Below, one piece after another: positions 19,739-28,325 of a stretch of DNA of 64,000 nucleotides. The notes beneath the pieces are model-generated. The model ran no database searches. It was given only the letters and a program-made list of their open reading frames with translations, and was not told the DNA's origin. Numbering within the stretch: position 1 is the stretch's first letter; every line of letters starts with the position of its first letter. The position numbers and the translations under genes were made by a program. Source of the stretch: Bacteroidia bacterium (GTDB lineage: Bacteria; Bacteroidota; Bacteroidia; Flavobacteriales_D; Cryomorphaceae); NCBI GenBank assembly GCA_030427905.1, contig JAUICL010000002.1, positions 558,001-622,000 on the forward strand, read 5' to 3'.

Positions 19739-20902
19739 TTAGTCTGCTTTGTAATTGGACTCAAACTGGATCAACTCTGGCGTGACAACAGTTCCATCCG
19801 AAATCTTCTGCAAGCCTTCAAAAACGATGACATCACCTTCTTTCAATCCATCGAGAACTAGGAAATAATCCTTGTAAATGCTTCCAATTTGGATCTGCTT
19901 TTGAACCACTTTATTTGAGTCAGAAAGCAGCATGACATTGTGGATTCCTTGGAACTCGGTGACGCAGCGCTGAGGAATGACCAAACCACCTTCCATGTTT
20001 TGAACTGTCGCTCTTACACGTCCAAATTGACCAGGTCTTATCAATTGTTCAGGATTCGGGAATGTAGCCTGAATCAAAATAGATCCGGTCGTTTGGTCTA
20101 CTTCACGGTTTATGAAGTCCACTTTTCCGTTGTGTGGAAATATGCTACCATCGGCCAGAATTAAGCTCAAGCTAAACGGAGACGGCTCGGACTCTGAAGA
20201 GACTCTCGAATTCTTGGCCATCTGATTCTTGCTTTTTTGCACTTCGCGCACTAGAGCCAAATAATCCTTTTCGGTAATGAAGAACTCAACTCGAATAGAA
20301 TCGATCAGCGACACAGTATTTAAAATTACTGGGTTGGGATTGCGCCCAACAAACTCACCAACCTTTGCATTCGTTTTACCGATCAGCCCGTTGATCGGAG
20401 AAAGGATCTTGGTATAACTTCGATTTATTTCTTCGGCTCGCAGTCTCGCGCGAGAAGCTTCAACCATGGCTTCAGCAGCCCCACGTTCCGCTACCGCAGC
20501 GTCTAAATCTCTACCACTCACGGCATTCATCTCAGCCAAGGGCTCCACACGCTCAAGATCGTTTTCGGCCTTTACTAGTGACACTTGAGCTTCTGCCAAT
20601 TCACTCTGAGCTGCTGACACCGCTGCATCAAAAGGCTGTGAATCTATGGTATAAAGAAGTTGGCCCTTTCTTACGCGCCCACCTTCTTCGAAGTGAATTC
20701 CTTCCAGAAAACCTTCAACGCGAGCACGTATTGGGATGTCTAGCTTTCCAAAAATTTGGGCTACAAAGTCTTTTTTGAGTTCCACACGCTCTGAAGTGAC
20801 TGCTACGGTGGTTACTTTCGGCGGTGGAGCTTGGACGCTCTTTTGATCTGACTTACAGGCACTGATCAGCACGATAGCCAGCAAAACGATGATATTCTTC
20901 AT
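19739..20902 (-). CDS. RND efflux periplasmic adaptor lipoprotein (AcrA/MexA type)
   Basis: 387 residues. Lipobox LISAC (Cys16) anchors it in the inner membrane. The chain shows a split lipoyl domain (about 55-100 and 165-200), an alpha-hairpin with Ala/Glu-rich repeats (about 90-160), a beta-barrel and a membrane-proximal domain. First gene of the efflux operon. No TetR or other regulator is adjacent, but a hairpin with a U-tract on this strand lies 95 bp upstream and may attenuate the operon. Confidence 0.95.
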   Translation of the reverse strand: MKNIIVLLAIVLISACKSDQKSVQAPPPKVTTVAVTSERVELKKDFVAQIFGKLDIPIRARVEGFLEGIHFEEGGRVRKGQLLYTIDSQPFDAAVSAAQSELAEAQVSLVKAENDLERVEPLAEMNAVSGRDLDAAVAERGAAEAMVEASRARLRAEEINRSYTKILSPINGLIGKTNAKVGEFVGRNPNPVILNTVSLIDSIRVEFFITEKDYLALVREVQKSKNQMAKNSRVSSESEPSPFSLSLILADGSIFPHNGKVDFINREVDQTTGSILIQATFPNPEQLIRPGQFGRVRATVQNMEGGLVIPQRCVTEFQGIHNVMLLSDSNKVVQKQIQIGSIYKDYFLVLDGLKEGDVIVFEGLQKISDGTVVTPELIQFESNYKAD

Positions 20903-21253
20903 CCAGAAGTGATTGGTTACATGGCTAAATTAAGAGTTAGCTGGTTTTTATCAAGTCTTGGAGATCAGATTTTGATGAATTGATAGGAAGTAGCCTAAAA
21001 AAGAAAACCTGGCATTGGTTAGAGCCAGGTTTTACTATTCTGTTTGTAAGCATTTTATTCCACTCGCTTTGTATCGCGAGAAGCGTGTATAAGACGGGGC
21101 TAAAAACGAGGGTTGCCTGAGAGATTAAAAAAAATCATAAAAGTTTAAAAAGATGTGGCTATGTGGCTGATAAACAAAGGTCAATGTGATTCAACTTTAT
21201 TTTTTATTTCAATCATTTTTCAAAATCGTACTTTCATCGAAAATTAATACAAC
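20903..21253. other. 351-bp intergenic region between divergent efflux operon and S9 peptidase
   Basis: Contains no credible ORF. It holds the minus-strand terminator-like hairpin 20997-21033, a smaller CTCGC/GCGAG inverted repeat (about 21063-21080), and an A/T-rich tract (21120-21250) that should include both divergent promoters. A TACTTTC box at about 21229 could serve the peptidase gene. Confidence 0.5.
20997..21033 (-). terminator. Terminator-like hairpin upstream of efflux operon (attenuator candidate)
   Basis: A 10-bp perfect stem (21004-21013 with 21024-21033) with a 10-nt loop. Read on the minus strand, it is followed by TTTT-C-TTTTTT, a strong U-tract; on the plus strand the tract is poor. 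It lies upstream of the efflux operon, not downstream of any annotated gene, so it would terminate a leader or small RNA started at about 21050-21250. Confidence 0.7.
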
Positions 21254-23143
21254 ATGATTCGCATAGCGCTACTTTTTATGTCTACTGCCATATTTGGGGC
21301 AGTTTATGGTCAAGTTACTCCAGAAGATTTATGGTCATTGGGAAGAGTTTCCGGAATTGGCATTTCTGACGACCAGTCTACCTTTTACTATCAAGTTTCC
21401 ATACCCGATATTGAGAATAATTCCTTCAATAAGAAGCAATATCAAATGAACTTGAAAACAGGTGAAGTTTCTGAAATAGAGAAGAGCGAGATAAACGTGA
21501 TAGATACGGATGTTTCTGGTGATTATAAACTCTTTTCGGAAGAAGTAAAGGTCAAAAAGATGCTTTCGACTGATCTTTACCCAGATCTTCAAAAGAGTGA
21601 TGCAATGGTTTATGACAATCTGCACTACCGCCACTGGGATCACTACGAAGATGGGGCTTATGGCCATGTGTTTATTGAAAACACAAAGACGGGAGAGAAA
21701 ACCGACTTGATGGAAGGTGAGCCTTACGATTGTCCAACAAAACCATTTGGCGGAGCCGAAGACTACACGTGGAATCATGATGGTACGGAAGTGGTTTACG
21801 TTACGAAGAAGCTCTTTGGAACAGAGTACGTGAACAGTACTAATACCGATCTTTACGCGTACAATCTCGAATCTAAGCAAACGCGAAATCTCACTGAGTC
21901 GAATAAAGGCTACGATACGCATCCGGTCTTTTCAAAATCGGGTAAACTCGCTTATCTATCGATGGAACGCGATGGATACGAAGCTGACAAAAATGATATC
22001 AAGATTTGGGACAGTGCTGGAAGCATCAATCTCACAGCCAATTGGGATGGAACGGTTCGATCGTTTATTTGGAGTGAAGATGAGAAGACCATTTACTTTA
22101 CCGCGGCCACGGCTGGTACTGTGCAGCTTTTCAAAGTAAATGTTCCTAAAAAGGCAGGAGCTCAAACCGAAGTTGAACAAATCACCGAAGGTGTTTTTGA
22201 TCTTGGTGGAATGGTAGGCTGGGCCAATGGTAAACTTATCTGCGGTAGAACCGATATGAATCATGCTCGCGAGTATTATTCAATTGATGTGAAAAAAGGG
22301 GAGATGGAGCAAATCACCCATGTGAATGATGATTTCTACGCCAGCAAGAAGCTTTGTCATATCGAGCCGCGGATGATTGAGACTACGGATGGAAAAGAAA
22401 TGTTGACTTGGGTAATTTATCCACCCGATTTCGATGAGAACAAAACTTATCCAACCCTGCTTTACACGCAAGGTGGACCCCAATCGGCCCTCAGTCAATT
22501 CTATTCGTTTAGATGGAATTTTCAGATTATGGCTTCGCAAGGATACATTGTCGTTGCACCAAACAGACGCGGTATGCCTGGGCATGGAGTAGCTTGGAAT
22601 GAAGAAATCTCCAAAGATTGGGGTGGTCAATGCATGCAGGATTACTTGTCGGCTATTGATGCAGTTTCGAAGGAAGCGTATGTCGATAATGGAAGACTTG
22701 GATGCGTCGGAGCTAGTTTTGGTGGCTATTCTGCATTTTATTTGGCGGGAATTCACGAAAACCGATTCAAGTCATTTATCTCTCACGATGGGGTGTTTAA
22801 CTTGCAATCGATGTACGGAACTACCGAGGAACTATTCTTTGTAAACTGGGATGTAGGCGGACCGTACTGGGACACCGAGAATGCCGATGCACAGAAAGCT
22901 TACGCAGAGTTTAACCCAGTAAACTTTGTGTCAAACTGGACAGCACCAATGCTAATTATACAAGGTGGAAAAGATTACCGCGTTCCAATCGGTCAAGCGC
23001 TAGAGGCCTTTACCGCTGCACAACAACAAGGTATTAAAAGCCGTTTGCTCTACCTTCCAGACGAAAACCACTGGGTGCTGAACCCACAGAATGGATTGGT
23101 TTGGCAGAATGAGTTCTTCAAGTGGCTCGGAGAAACCCTATAA
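21254..23143 (+). CDS. Secreted S9-family serine peptidase (prolyl oligopeptidase/DPP type)
   Basis: 629 residues: signal peptide to about residue 19, a WD40-like beta-propeller (about 25-370) and an alpha/beta-hydrolase catalytic domain (about 390-629). Catalytic triad: Ser488 in GASFGGYS, Asp574 in GGKDYRVP and His606 in DENHW. This class removes dipeptides or acylated residues from peptides, here in the periplasm. First of three or four co-directional genes; the SDR gene begins 2 bp after its stop. Confidence 0.94.
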   Translation: MIRIALLFMSTAIFGAVYGQVTPEDLWSLGRVSGIGISDDQSTFYYQVSIPDIENNSFNKKQYQMNLKTGEVSEIEKSEINVIDTDVSGDYKLFSEEVKVKKMLSTDLYPDLQKSDAMVYDNLHYRHWDHYEDGAYGHVFIENTKTGEKTDLMEGEPYDCPTKPFGGAEDYTWNHDGTEVVYVTKKLFGTEYVNSTNTDLYAYNLESKQTRNLTESNKGYDTHPVFSKSGKLAYLSMERDGYEADKNDIKIWDSAGSINLTANWDGTVRSFIWSEDEKTIYFTAATAGTVQLFKVNVPKKAGAQTEVEQITEGVFDLGGMVGWANGKLICGRTDMNHAREYYSIDVKKGEMEQITHVNDDFYASKKLCHIEPRMIETTDGKEMLTWVIYPPDFDENKTYPTLLYTQGGPQSALSQFYSFRWNFQIMASQGYIVVAPNRRGMPGHGVAWNEEISKDWGGQCMQDYLSAIDAVSKEAYVDNGRLGCVGASFGGYSAFYLAGIHENRFKSFISHDGVFNLQSMYGTTEELFFVNWDVGGPYWDTENADAQKAYAEFNPVNFVSNWTAPMLIIQGGKDYRVPIGQALEAFTAAQQQGIKSRLLYLPDENHWVLNPQNGLVWQNEFFKWLGETL

Positions 23144-23145
23144 GG

Positions 23146-23841
23146 ATGCAAAAAACAGCCATCGTAACAGGGGCAAATAAGGGAATAGGGCTTGAGATCG
23201 CCCAGCAGCTAGCACGCAAGAAATACCGCGTGTACATGGTTGGGCGATCGCAATCCCGCATCGAAAGCGCGGCTCAAGAGCTGTTGGAGCAAGGGCTTGA
23301 CGTTATAGCCGTGGCAGTAGATGTAAATGACGCTCAACAGCGTCAAAATTGGGTTGCAGCTTTAAAGAACGAAGGTGTGACAGTGGATATACTGATCAAT
23401 AATGCTGGCGTGCTCTACGATTGGGATCTCAATATTTTTGAACTTAGTGAAGATCAAATTCGCGACACCATCGAGACCAACGCATTGGCACCGCTCTTTC
23501 TTACCAGAGACATGATTCCTTTGATGAAAAGCGGCAGCAAAGTCATCATGATTTCGAGTGGGGCAGGAGCAACGGAGAATGGAGTCAGACAATGGGCGCC
23601 AATCTACTCGAGCTCCAAATCAGCATTGAATGTTTTCACTCGACACTTGGCCTATAGTCTCGAGCCGAAAGGTATTGCCGTGGCTGCCGTGTCTCCAGGC
23701 TGGGTACGCACTGATATGGGTGGTGCCCAAGCCGATAGGTCAGTGGCAGAAGGAGCCGAAACACCCGTTTGGCTTGCCGAAGAGTTGACATTGGAAAATA
23801 CGGGCTATTTTTGGCGAGATAAAACACAAACTCACTGGTAG
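23146..23841 (+). CDS. Short-chain dehydrogenase/reductase (carbonyl-reductase-like)
   Basis: 231-residue classical SDR. Cofactor motif TGANKGIG (8-15), NNAG near residue 84, and the active-site YSSSK with an upstream Ser in MISSGAG. An Arg following the second beta strand (GRSQSR) favours NADPH. The start at 23146 follows the peptidase stop by 2 bp; a longer frame from 23122 would run into that gene. The carbonyl-reductase-like GANKGIGLE pattern and overall length fit; substrate unknown. Confidence 0.92.
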   Translation: MQKTAIVTGANKGIGLEIAQQLARKKYRVYMVGRSQSRIESAAQELLEQGLDVIAVAVDVNDAQQRQNWVAALKNEGVTVDILINNAGVLYDWDLNIFELSEDQIRDTIETNALAPLFLTRDMIPLMKSGSKVIMISSGAGATENGVRQWAPIYSSSKSALNVFTRHLAYSLEPKGIAVAAVSPGWVRTDMGGAQADRSVAEGAETPVWLAEELTLENTGYFWRDKTQTHW

Positions 23842-23843
23842 AC

Positions 23844-24608
23844 GTGATTAAGCTCTCGGCGGTAATCATCACATTCAACGAAGAAAAGAACATCGAACGG
23901 TGCATTCAGTCCTTGCTGCCTGTGGCCGATGAAGTGCTCGTGGTTGACAGCTTTTCATCAGATACTACCCGAGAGAAAGCCGCTAACATCGGGGCACGCG
24001 TATTAGAGCACGCTTTTGATGGCCATATCCAACAGAAAAATTGGGCAGCCAGCCAGGCCAAATTCGATTTCGTTCTTTCTCTCGATGCCGACGAAGCACT
24101 AACCGATGAATTGAGAGATTCGATTCTAAAAGTCAAAGCCAATTGGGTAGGAGAAGGATACCGGGTAAAAAGGCTGACCAGCTATTGCGGCCAGTGGATT
24201 AAGCACTGTGGCTGGTATCCAGATATGAAGCTTCGCTTATTCGACAGAAGACTGGGCGCATGGGGGGGAACGAATCCGCATGATAAGTACGAACTCAAGA
24301 GTGGAAATGCCGGCGCTATTCTCAAAGGCGATTTACTTCACTATTCATTCTACTCCATACGCCAGCACATAGATACGGTCAACAGCTTTTCATCCATCAA
24401 AGCTCAAGTAGATTTTGAGCGAAACAAGAAGCCTTCTTATCTAAAAATGATTTTCGGTCCGGTGATCCGTTTTCTGAGAGATTACGTCATAAAACTTGGG
24501 TTTCTAGATGGATTCTACGGATTTGTGATCTGTATCAACAACGCCCACTCTGTCTTTCTCAAACAAGTGAAACTCGCTCAGCTCCACAAAGACCGAAAGG
24601 CACAGTAG
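23844..24608 (+). CDS. Family 2 glycosyltransferase (WaaE/KdtX-like)
   Basis: 254 residues with a GT-A fold. N-terminal AVIITFNEEKNIERC and DEVLVVDSFSSD bind the nucleotide sugar, and LSLDADEAL is the DxD-type metal site (about 78-86). Resembles the lipopolysaccharide-core beta-1,4-glucosyltransferases, with a basic C-terminal amphipathic region that could sit on the membrane. Start is GTG, 2 bp after the SDR stop, so the two are probably cotranscribed. Role in cell-envelope glycan synthesis is inferred. Confidence 0.88.
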   Translation: MIKLSAVIITFNEEKNIERCIQSLLPVADEVLVVDSFSSDTTREKAANIGARVLEHAFDGHIQQKNWAASQAKFDFVLSLDADEALTDELRDSILKVKANWVGEGYRVKRLTSYCGQWIKHCGWYPDMKLRLFDRRLGAWGGTNPHDKYELKSGNAGAILKGDLLHYSFYSIRQHIDTVNSFSSIKAQVDFERNKKPSYLKMIFGPVIRFLRDYVIKLGFLDGFYGFVICINNAHSVFLKQVKLAQLHKDRKAQ

Positions 24609-24640
24609 GCTATCTGATTGATTTCACGTAAATTAAACCC

Positions 24641-25501
24641 GTGAAAGCTGGAGACGTCATTTTTTACAATCTCAAAGATTTTAAAGTAGCTCAGTCGGGA
24701 ATTGAACGAGCGACACGCTATGCCATTCTCTCATTGCCTTATACGGTTAATCGGATGGCGATCGGAAAATCAAACTCCCGATTGAGAAACATCATAAAAG
24801 GTAAGTTCGCTGAATTTCTCTTGGAGCAGTATGCAAAAGAGCAAGGGTTGGGAATGGATTTTACGGCAGGTGAAACACCCTTTTGGGAGCGCGATAGATT
24901 CGATTTTGCATGGAATGGAATGGTTTGGGATTTGAAGAACAATTTCACCCGAAAGCCAGGTTTGCTCGATGCAGAAGACTATATCAAACTACCAGCTTTG
25001 ATCCCGAACCGCTTCGATGGCGATCAGTGGTCATGCCGGGATGATTTTCCAGATGAATACAATGGAAAGGGTTATGTTTTCACTTTTATGTCGATGAACG
25101 AACAGGACTCAGGTAAGTCGTTTTTTGACCTGGTATTGAAAAGGGGGCATCTAGATTTCATCGAAAGCTTGATCGAATCTAAATCTGATGAAGATGAGCA
25201 AAAGGCGCTAATGGTAGAAAGGGAGTTTTGGAAGGAATTTGATCAGCTGGGGCCTTGGAGTGTTACTTTAAACTACGTCCCTTCCTTGATCATTTGCGGG
25301 GTGGCTACTAACGACACATATTCTTTTTTCGCCGATATAGATGGGTACGACCATCTAGGCTATGCACTTTATACTGGTCGTTGGTACTTGAGAGATGGAA
25401 ACCGATTGAATTTTAGAAATGGGCAGCTATTTACGCGTATCAAGAATGCCGCCTGTCCGATGGAAGCTCTCCCTTCTTTTAATTCGGTTTTTGGAAAATA
25501 A
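24641..25501 (+). CDS. Predicted PD-(D/E)XK restriction endonuclease of unrecognised family
   Basis: 286 residues, GTG start 32 bp after the glycosyltransferase gene. I do not recognise the family. Features seen: helix GKFAEFLLEQYA with Glu58, then RFDFAWNGMVWDLKNN, giving Asp88-x8-Asp97-x-Lys99, the spacing of a PD-(D/E)XK core with its preceding helix. The last 23 bp overlap the 3' end of a DNA methyltransferase on the other strand, so a type II restriction-modification partner is the best explanation. No signal peptide or membrane segment. A different nuclease role is possible. Confidence 0.6.
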   Translation: MKAGDVIFYNLKDFKVAQSGIERATRYAILSLPYTVNRMAIGKSNSRLRNIIKGKFAEFLLEQYAKEQGLGMDFTAGETPFWERDRFDFAWNGMVWDLKNNFTRKPGLLDAEDYIKLPALIPNRFDGDQWSCRDDFPDEYNGKGYVFTFMSMNEQDSGKSFFDLVLKRGHLDFIESLIESKSDEDEQKALMVEREFWKEFDQLGPWSVTLNYVPSLIICGVATNDTYSFFADIDGYDHLGYALYTGRWYLRDGNRLNFRNGQLFTRIKNAACPMEALPSFNSVFGK

Positions 25502-26900
25502 GGCAGTACTGGTGAAAGGTATTGCTCACAAAAGTGTTTCCATAGCCATAAGGAGCTATTGAGATATCGTCTTGTAGCCAGAATACTTCAGGGAGCAGAT
25601 GCATCTTTTCTTGAAGAATGGCCCCCAAATCCCAAGCAAAGGGGTAGTTTTTTCCTTTCTTCTTGATGTTTTTTACAACAACCACCATAATTCCACCAGG
25701 CACGAGCATATCGATAAGCTCGAAATAGAGCTTGGTCAGCTTACGGATAAAATCGTGGTAGTCGGCCACGTTGCCCAAGTCCTTATCATCATCGGAGTAG
25801 TTGGTGAGTAGTCCTTTCTTGATGCGTTTAGCTTGGTTTTCGGCCCCCTTCATATTTAGCATATCCCAATAAGGTGGCGAAGTGATCAGTAGATGTTGCT
25901 TCGGAAAACCCAATTCTTTGGCTCTAAAGGCATCGGCGTGAATAATATCGGCTTCTACATCTTGGTCGCGCCCGGCATTCACTTCTTGAAAAATATACGA
26001 CAACACTCGGTCTCGGGCAATGTCGGCAAAGAACGAGCTCAACTCGGTTCCGTAGCCATTGCGACCAAACTTGACAGCAGAAATCTGGGTCGACCCTGTT
26101 CCGCTCATCGGGTCGAATACATTTTCTCCTTTTTGGCTAAAAGTCTGAACAAACATCTCGGCCAGGTCTTCTGGATATTTGGCTGGATGCTGAACTTCTT
26201 TCTTATTTCTTCGCTGGGGCTTGAGAATAAACCAAGAGGGAATCTCTGAATCCGCATGCACTCTCAGTTTGGGCTGGCTATTTCGTTGGAAAAAATCTCG
26301 GTGAACCATTCGGTGTTCTCCGCTACGCTCATCTTTTCGAAAGTAAAGACAGTAGAAATGGCCTTTAGCTGGATGAAAATGATCCGATTCGACCGGGACA
26401 TCATCGCCTTCCAAACAAGCTATCTTTTCATCCTTTAACGTGTACTGCATGCCAATGGTATTGGCCAAGTCCCAAGCTACGGGGAAGTACGAACCGTCTA
26501 TATAAAGATTGGGCATTGCTACCATCAAAAACCGACGGTGTACCATTAAAGAAAATAGTTCAGAGACCGTGTTTAAGGTTTTTGTTTTCAGCTCATTCCA
26601 TTCTTCAAAACTCAAAGACTCGACAGCACTTCGGAGATCGATCAGAGCAAATTGAATCTGTTCAGTCGCATCGCTGAGATCATTAATAACTTCAAATCCC
26701 AGCTCCTTCGCTTCACGTGTAGCAATATCCAGGTCAGGACCTTGGTAAAAAACCTGATAAGACGTGGCTTCAAGCGTCGTAAAAAAGCGAAAGTTTGATC
26801 GAATCCAGTCTGTAGGGTCAGTGTACTTAAACCATGACTTTTGAAAAGGAAGCCATTCCTTTGACGTTATGCGATTGAATCGATTTTTACCTCCGCTCAT
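25479..26900 (-). CDS. DNA amino-methyltransferase (SPPY class), probable R-M modification enzyme
   Basis: 473 residues. AdoMet site: motif X HPAKYPEDL (238-246 from this start) then motif I FDPMSGTGST (262-271); catalytic motif IV TSPPYW (340-345), the tetrad favoured by N4-cytosine enzymes although N6-adenine is not excluded. Order X-I-IV. The N-terminal half (about 90-195) resembles the C-terminal half (about 380-473), including an AWDL block in each, so the protein looks internally duplicated. ATG 26900 is chosen over a TTG at 26927: a perfect TATTTTTG box ends 6 bp upstream. Confidence 0.85.
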   Translation of the reverse strand: MSGGKNRFNRITSKEWLPFQKSWFKYTDPTDWIRSNFRFFTTLEATSYQVFYQGPDLDIATREAKELGFEVINDLSDATEQIQFALIDLRSAVESLSFEEWNELKTKTLNTVSELFSLMVHRRFLMVAMPNLYIDGSYFPVAWDLANTIGMQYTLKDEKIACLEGDDVPVESDHFHPAKGHFYCLYFRKDERSGEHRMVHRDFFQRNSQPKLRVHADSEIPSWFILKPQRRNKKEVQHPAKYPEDLAEMFVQTFSQKGENVFDPMSGTGSTQISAVKFGRNGYGTELSSFFADIARDRVLSYIFQEVNAGRDQDVEADIIHADAFRAKELGFPKQHLLITSPPYWDMLNMKGAENQAKRIKKGLLTNYSDDDKDLGNVADYHDFIRKLTKLYFELIDMLVPGGIMVVVVKNIKKKGKNYPFAWDLGAILQEKMHLLPEVFWLQDDISIAPYGYGNTFVSNTFHQYCLIFQKPN

Positions 26901-26906
26901 AGGTGT

Positions 26907-26914
26907 CAAAAATA
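26907..26914 (-). promoter_or_regulatory. -7 box of the methyltransferase gene
   Basis: The minus strand reads TATTTTTG, an exact TA-N2-TTTG match, 6 bp before the ATG at 26900. The transcript should begin at or within a few bases of the start codon. Confidence 0.5.
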
Positions 26915-26962
26915 AAGAAGGCTGCAAGGCGAATGAGCTCCTTGAATTTTAATTTTCCACCA

Positions 26963-26996
26963 TTTGTTAAGAGCGTGGTTGAGAACTGTATTTTCG
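26963..26996 (+). promoter_or_regulatory. Promoter of MFS transporter gene
   Basis: TTTG (26963-26966), 22 bp, TATTTTCG (26989-26996): -33 and -7 elements with one mismatch in the -7 box. Divergent from the methyltransferase promoter. The predicted start of transcription is close to the ATG at 27003. Confidence 0.5.
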
Positions 26997-27002
26997 CACC
27001 GC

Positions 27003-28217
27003 ATGAAATCAATGAAGGCATCACTAGGCTTTATTTTTGTCACGATTCTGATCGATGTGATCGGGATTGGTATCATTATTCCCGTATTGCCAAAGCTGAT
27101 TGAAAATCTCTCTGGAGAAGGGCTTAGTGAAGCGAGCAGGATAGGTGGTTGGTTGATGTTTTCGTACGCCATTGTTCAATTTGCTTGTGCGCCGCTATTG
27201 GGAGCTCTAAGTGACCGTTTCGGACGTAGACCCGTTATATTGATAGCCTTGTTCGGGCTCGGTGTCGACTACCTTTTTCACGCCTATGCACCTACCTTGG
27301 GCTGGCTTTTCGTTGGGCGAGTATTGGCAGGAATGAGTGGTGCGAGTTTCACCGTAGCTACAGCATATATTGCCGATATAAGTACACCCGAAAAGAAAGC
27401 CCAAAACTTTGGTTTGGTTGGTGCTGCATTCGGGTTAGGGTTTATCATAGGCCCTGTGATTGGCGGTGTAGCTGCAAAGTGGGGCGTTCAGGTCCCTTTC
27501 TTGATCGCAGCCGGACTTAGTTTCATGAACTTGCTTTATGGATTTTTTGTCCTTCCTGAATCCCTTACGCCCGAAAATCGAATCAAAAAAATAGAGTGGA
27601 AGAAGGCGAATCCTATAGGTTCCATCATTAAGTTTAAAGACTTTCCCGTAGTTATCGGCTTTCTCGTCCCTTTCTTCTTGATTTACATCGCCAGTTATTC
27701 CGTTCAATCTACCTGGACATTCTATACGATGTACCGCTTTGATTGGGACGAAGCCATGGTGGGCTATTCGTTGGCTGCTGTGGGGATTGTCGTTGCCATC
27801 GTGCAGGGTGGATTGGTGAAGTTGGTTGTGAAAAAGATTGGAGAAAAGGCAACGATCATTGTCGGAATGAGCTTGTGGATTATCGGTTTGTTTTTGTTTT
27901 CTATTGCCAGCAATACCATCATGATGTTCGCATTTATTCTTCCGTATTGTCTCGGTGGGGTGGCCGGCCCAACCCTTCAGGGAATTATTTCGAATGTAGT
28001 TCCAGATAATATGCAAGGTCAATTGCAGGGTATGCTCACCAGTGTGATAAGCTTGACTTCAATCGTAGGTCCACCGATAATGACTTATATTTTCTACGCT
28101 TTCACGGGTGATGATCCCATTCTTCACTTCCCGGGAGCACCGTTTGCGGTAGGAGGGGTCGTGATGATTATCTCTTTGGTGATCACAATGAATCGATTGG
28201 GCCGACAAGGCTCCTAA
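27003..28217 (+). CDS. MFS transporter, TCR/Tet family
   Basis: 404 residues, 12 predicted membrane helices. MFS motif A between helices 2 and 3 (GALSDRFGRRPV, about 60-71) and the helix-5 motif C region (GAAFGLGFIIGPVIGG) typical of drug:proton antiporters. Closest in pattern to tetracycline-type exporters, which are widespread in Bacteroidota and often not linked to resistance. Start at 27003 or 27012; both keep the first helix (LGFIFVTILIDVIGIGI). Confidence 0.88.
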   Translation: MKSMKASLGFIFVTILIDVIGIGIIIPVLPKLIENLSGEGLSEASRIGGWLMFSYAIVQFACAPLLGALSDRFGRRPVILIALFGLGVDYLFHAYAPTLGWLFVGRVLAGMSGASFTVATAYIADISTPEKKAQNFGLVGAAFGLGFIIGPVIGGVAAKWGVQVPFLIAAGLSFMNLLYGFFVLPESLTPENRIKKIEWKKANPIGSIIKFKDFPVVIGFLVPFFLIYIASYSVQSTWTFYTMYRFDWDEAMVGYSLAAVGIVVAIVQGGLVKLVVKKIGEKATIIVGMSLWIIGLFLFSIASNTIMMFAFILPYCLGGVAGPTLQGIISNVVPDNMQGQLQGMLTSVISLTSIVGPPIMTYIFYAFTGDDPILHFPGAPFAVGGVVMIISLVITMNRLGRQGS

Positions 28218-28325
28218 AGAAAGGGATAGGTCAGTATGACTTCAGAATCCCAATCATCTTCTCAAGGTTAATTTGAACACTTCCTTAAATATGTGTTAAT
28301 TGTAGGTTGAAATCATTATTAACCT

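Noticed and set aside
22280-22756. 158-codon minus-strand frame opposite the S9 peptidase
   Set aside because: Lies over the catalytic domain of a complete gene on the other strand.
27435-28022. 195-codon minus-strand frame opposite the MFS transporter
   Set aside because: His/Asn/Gln-rich antisense of membrane helices; no start context.
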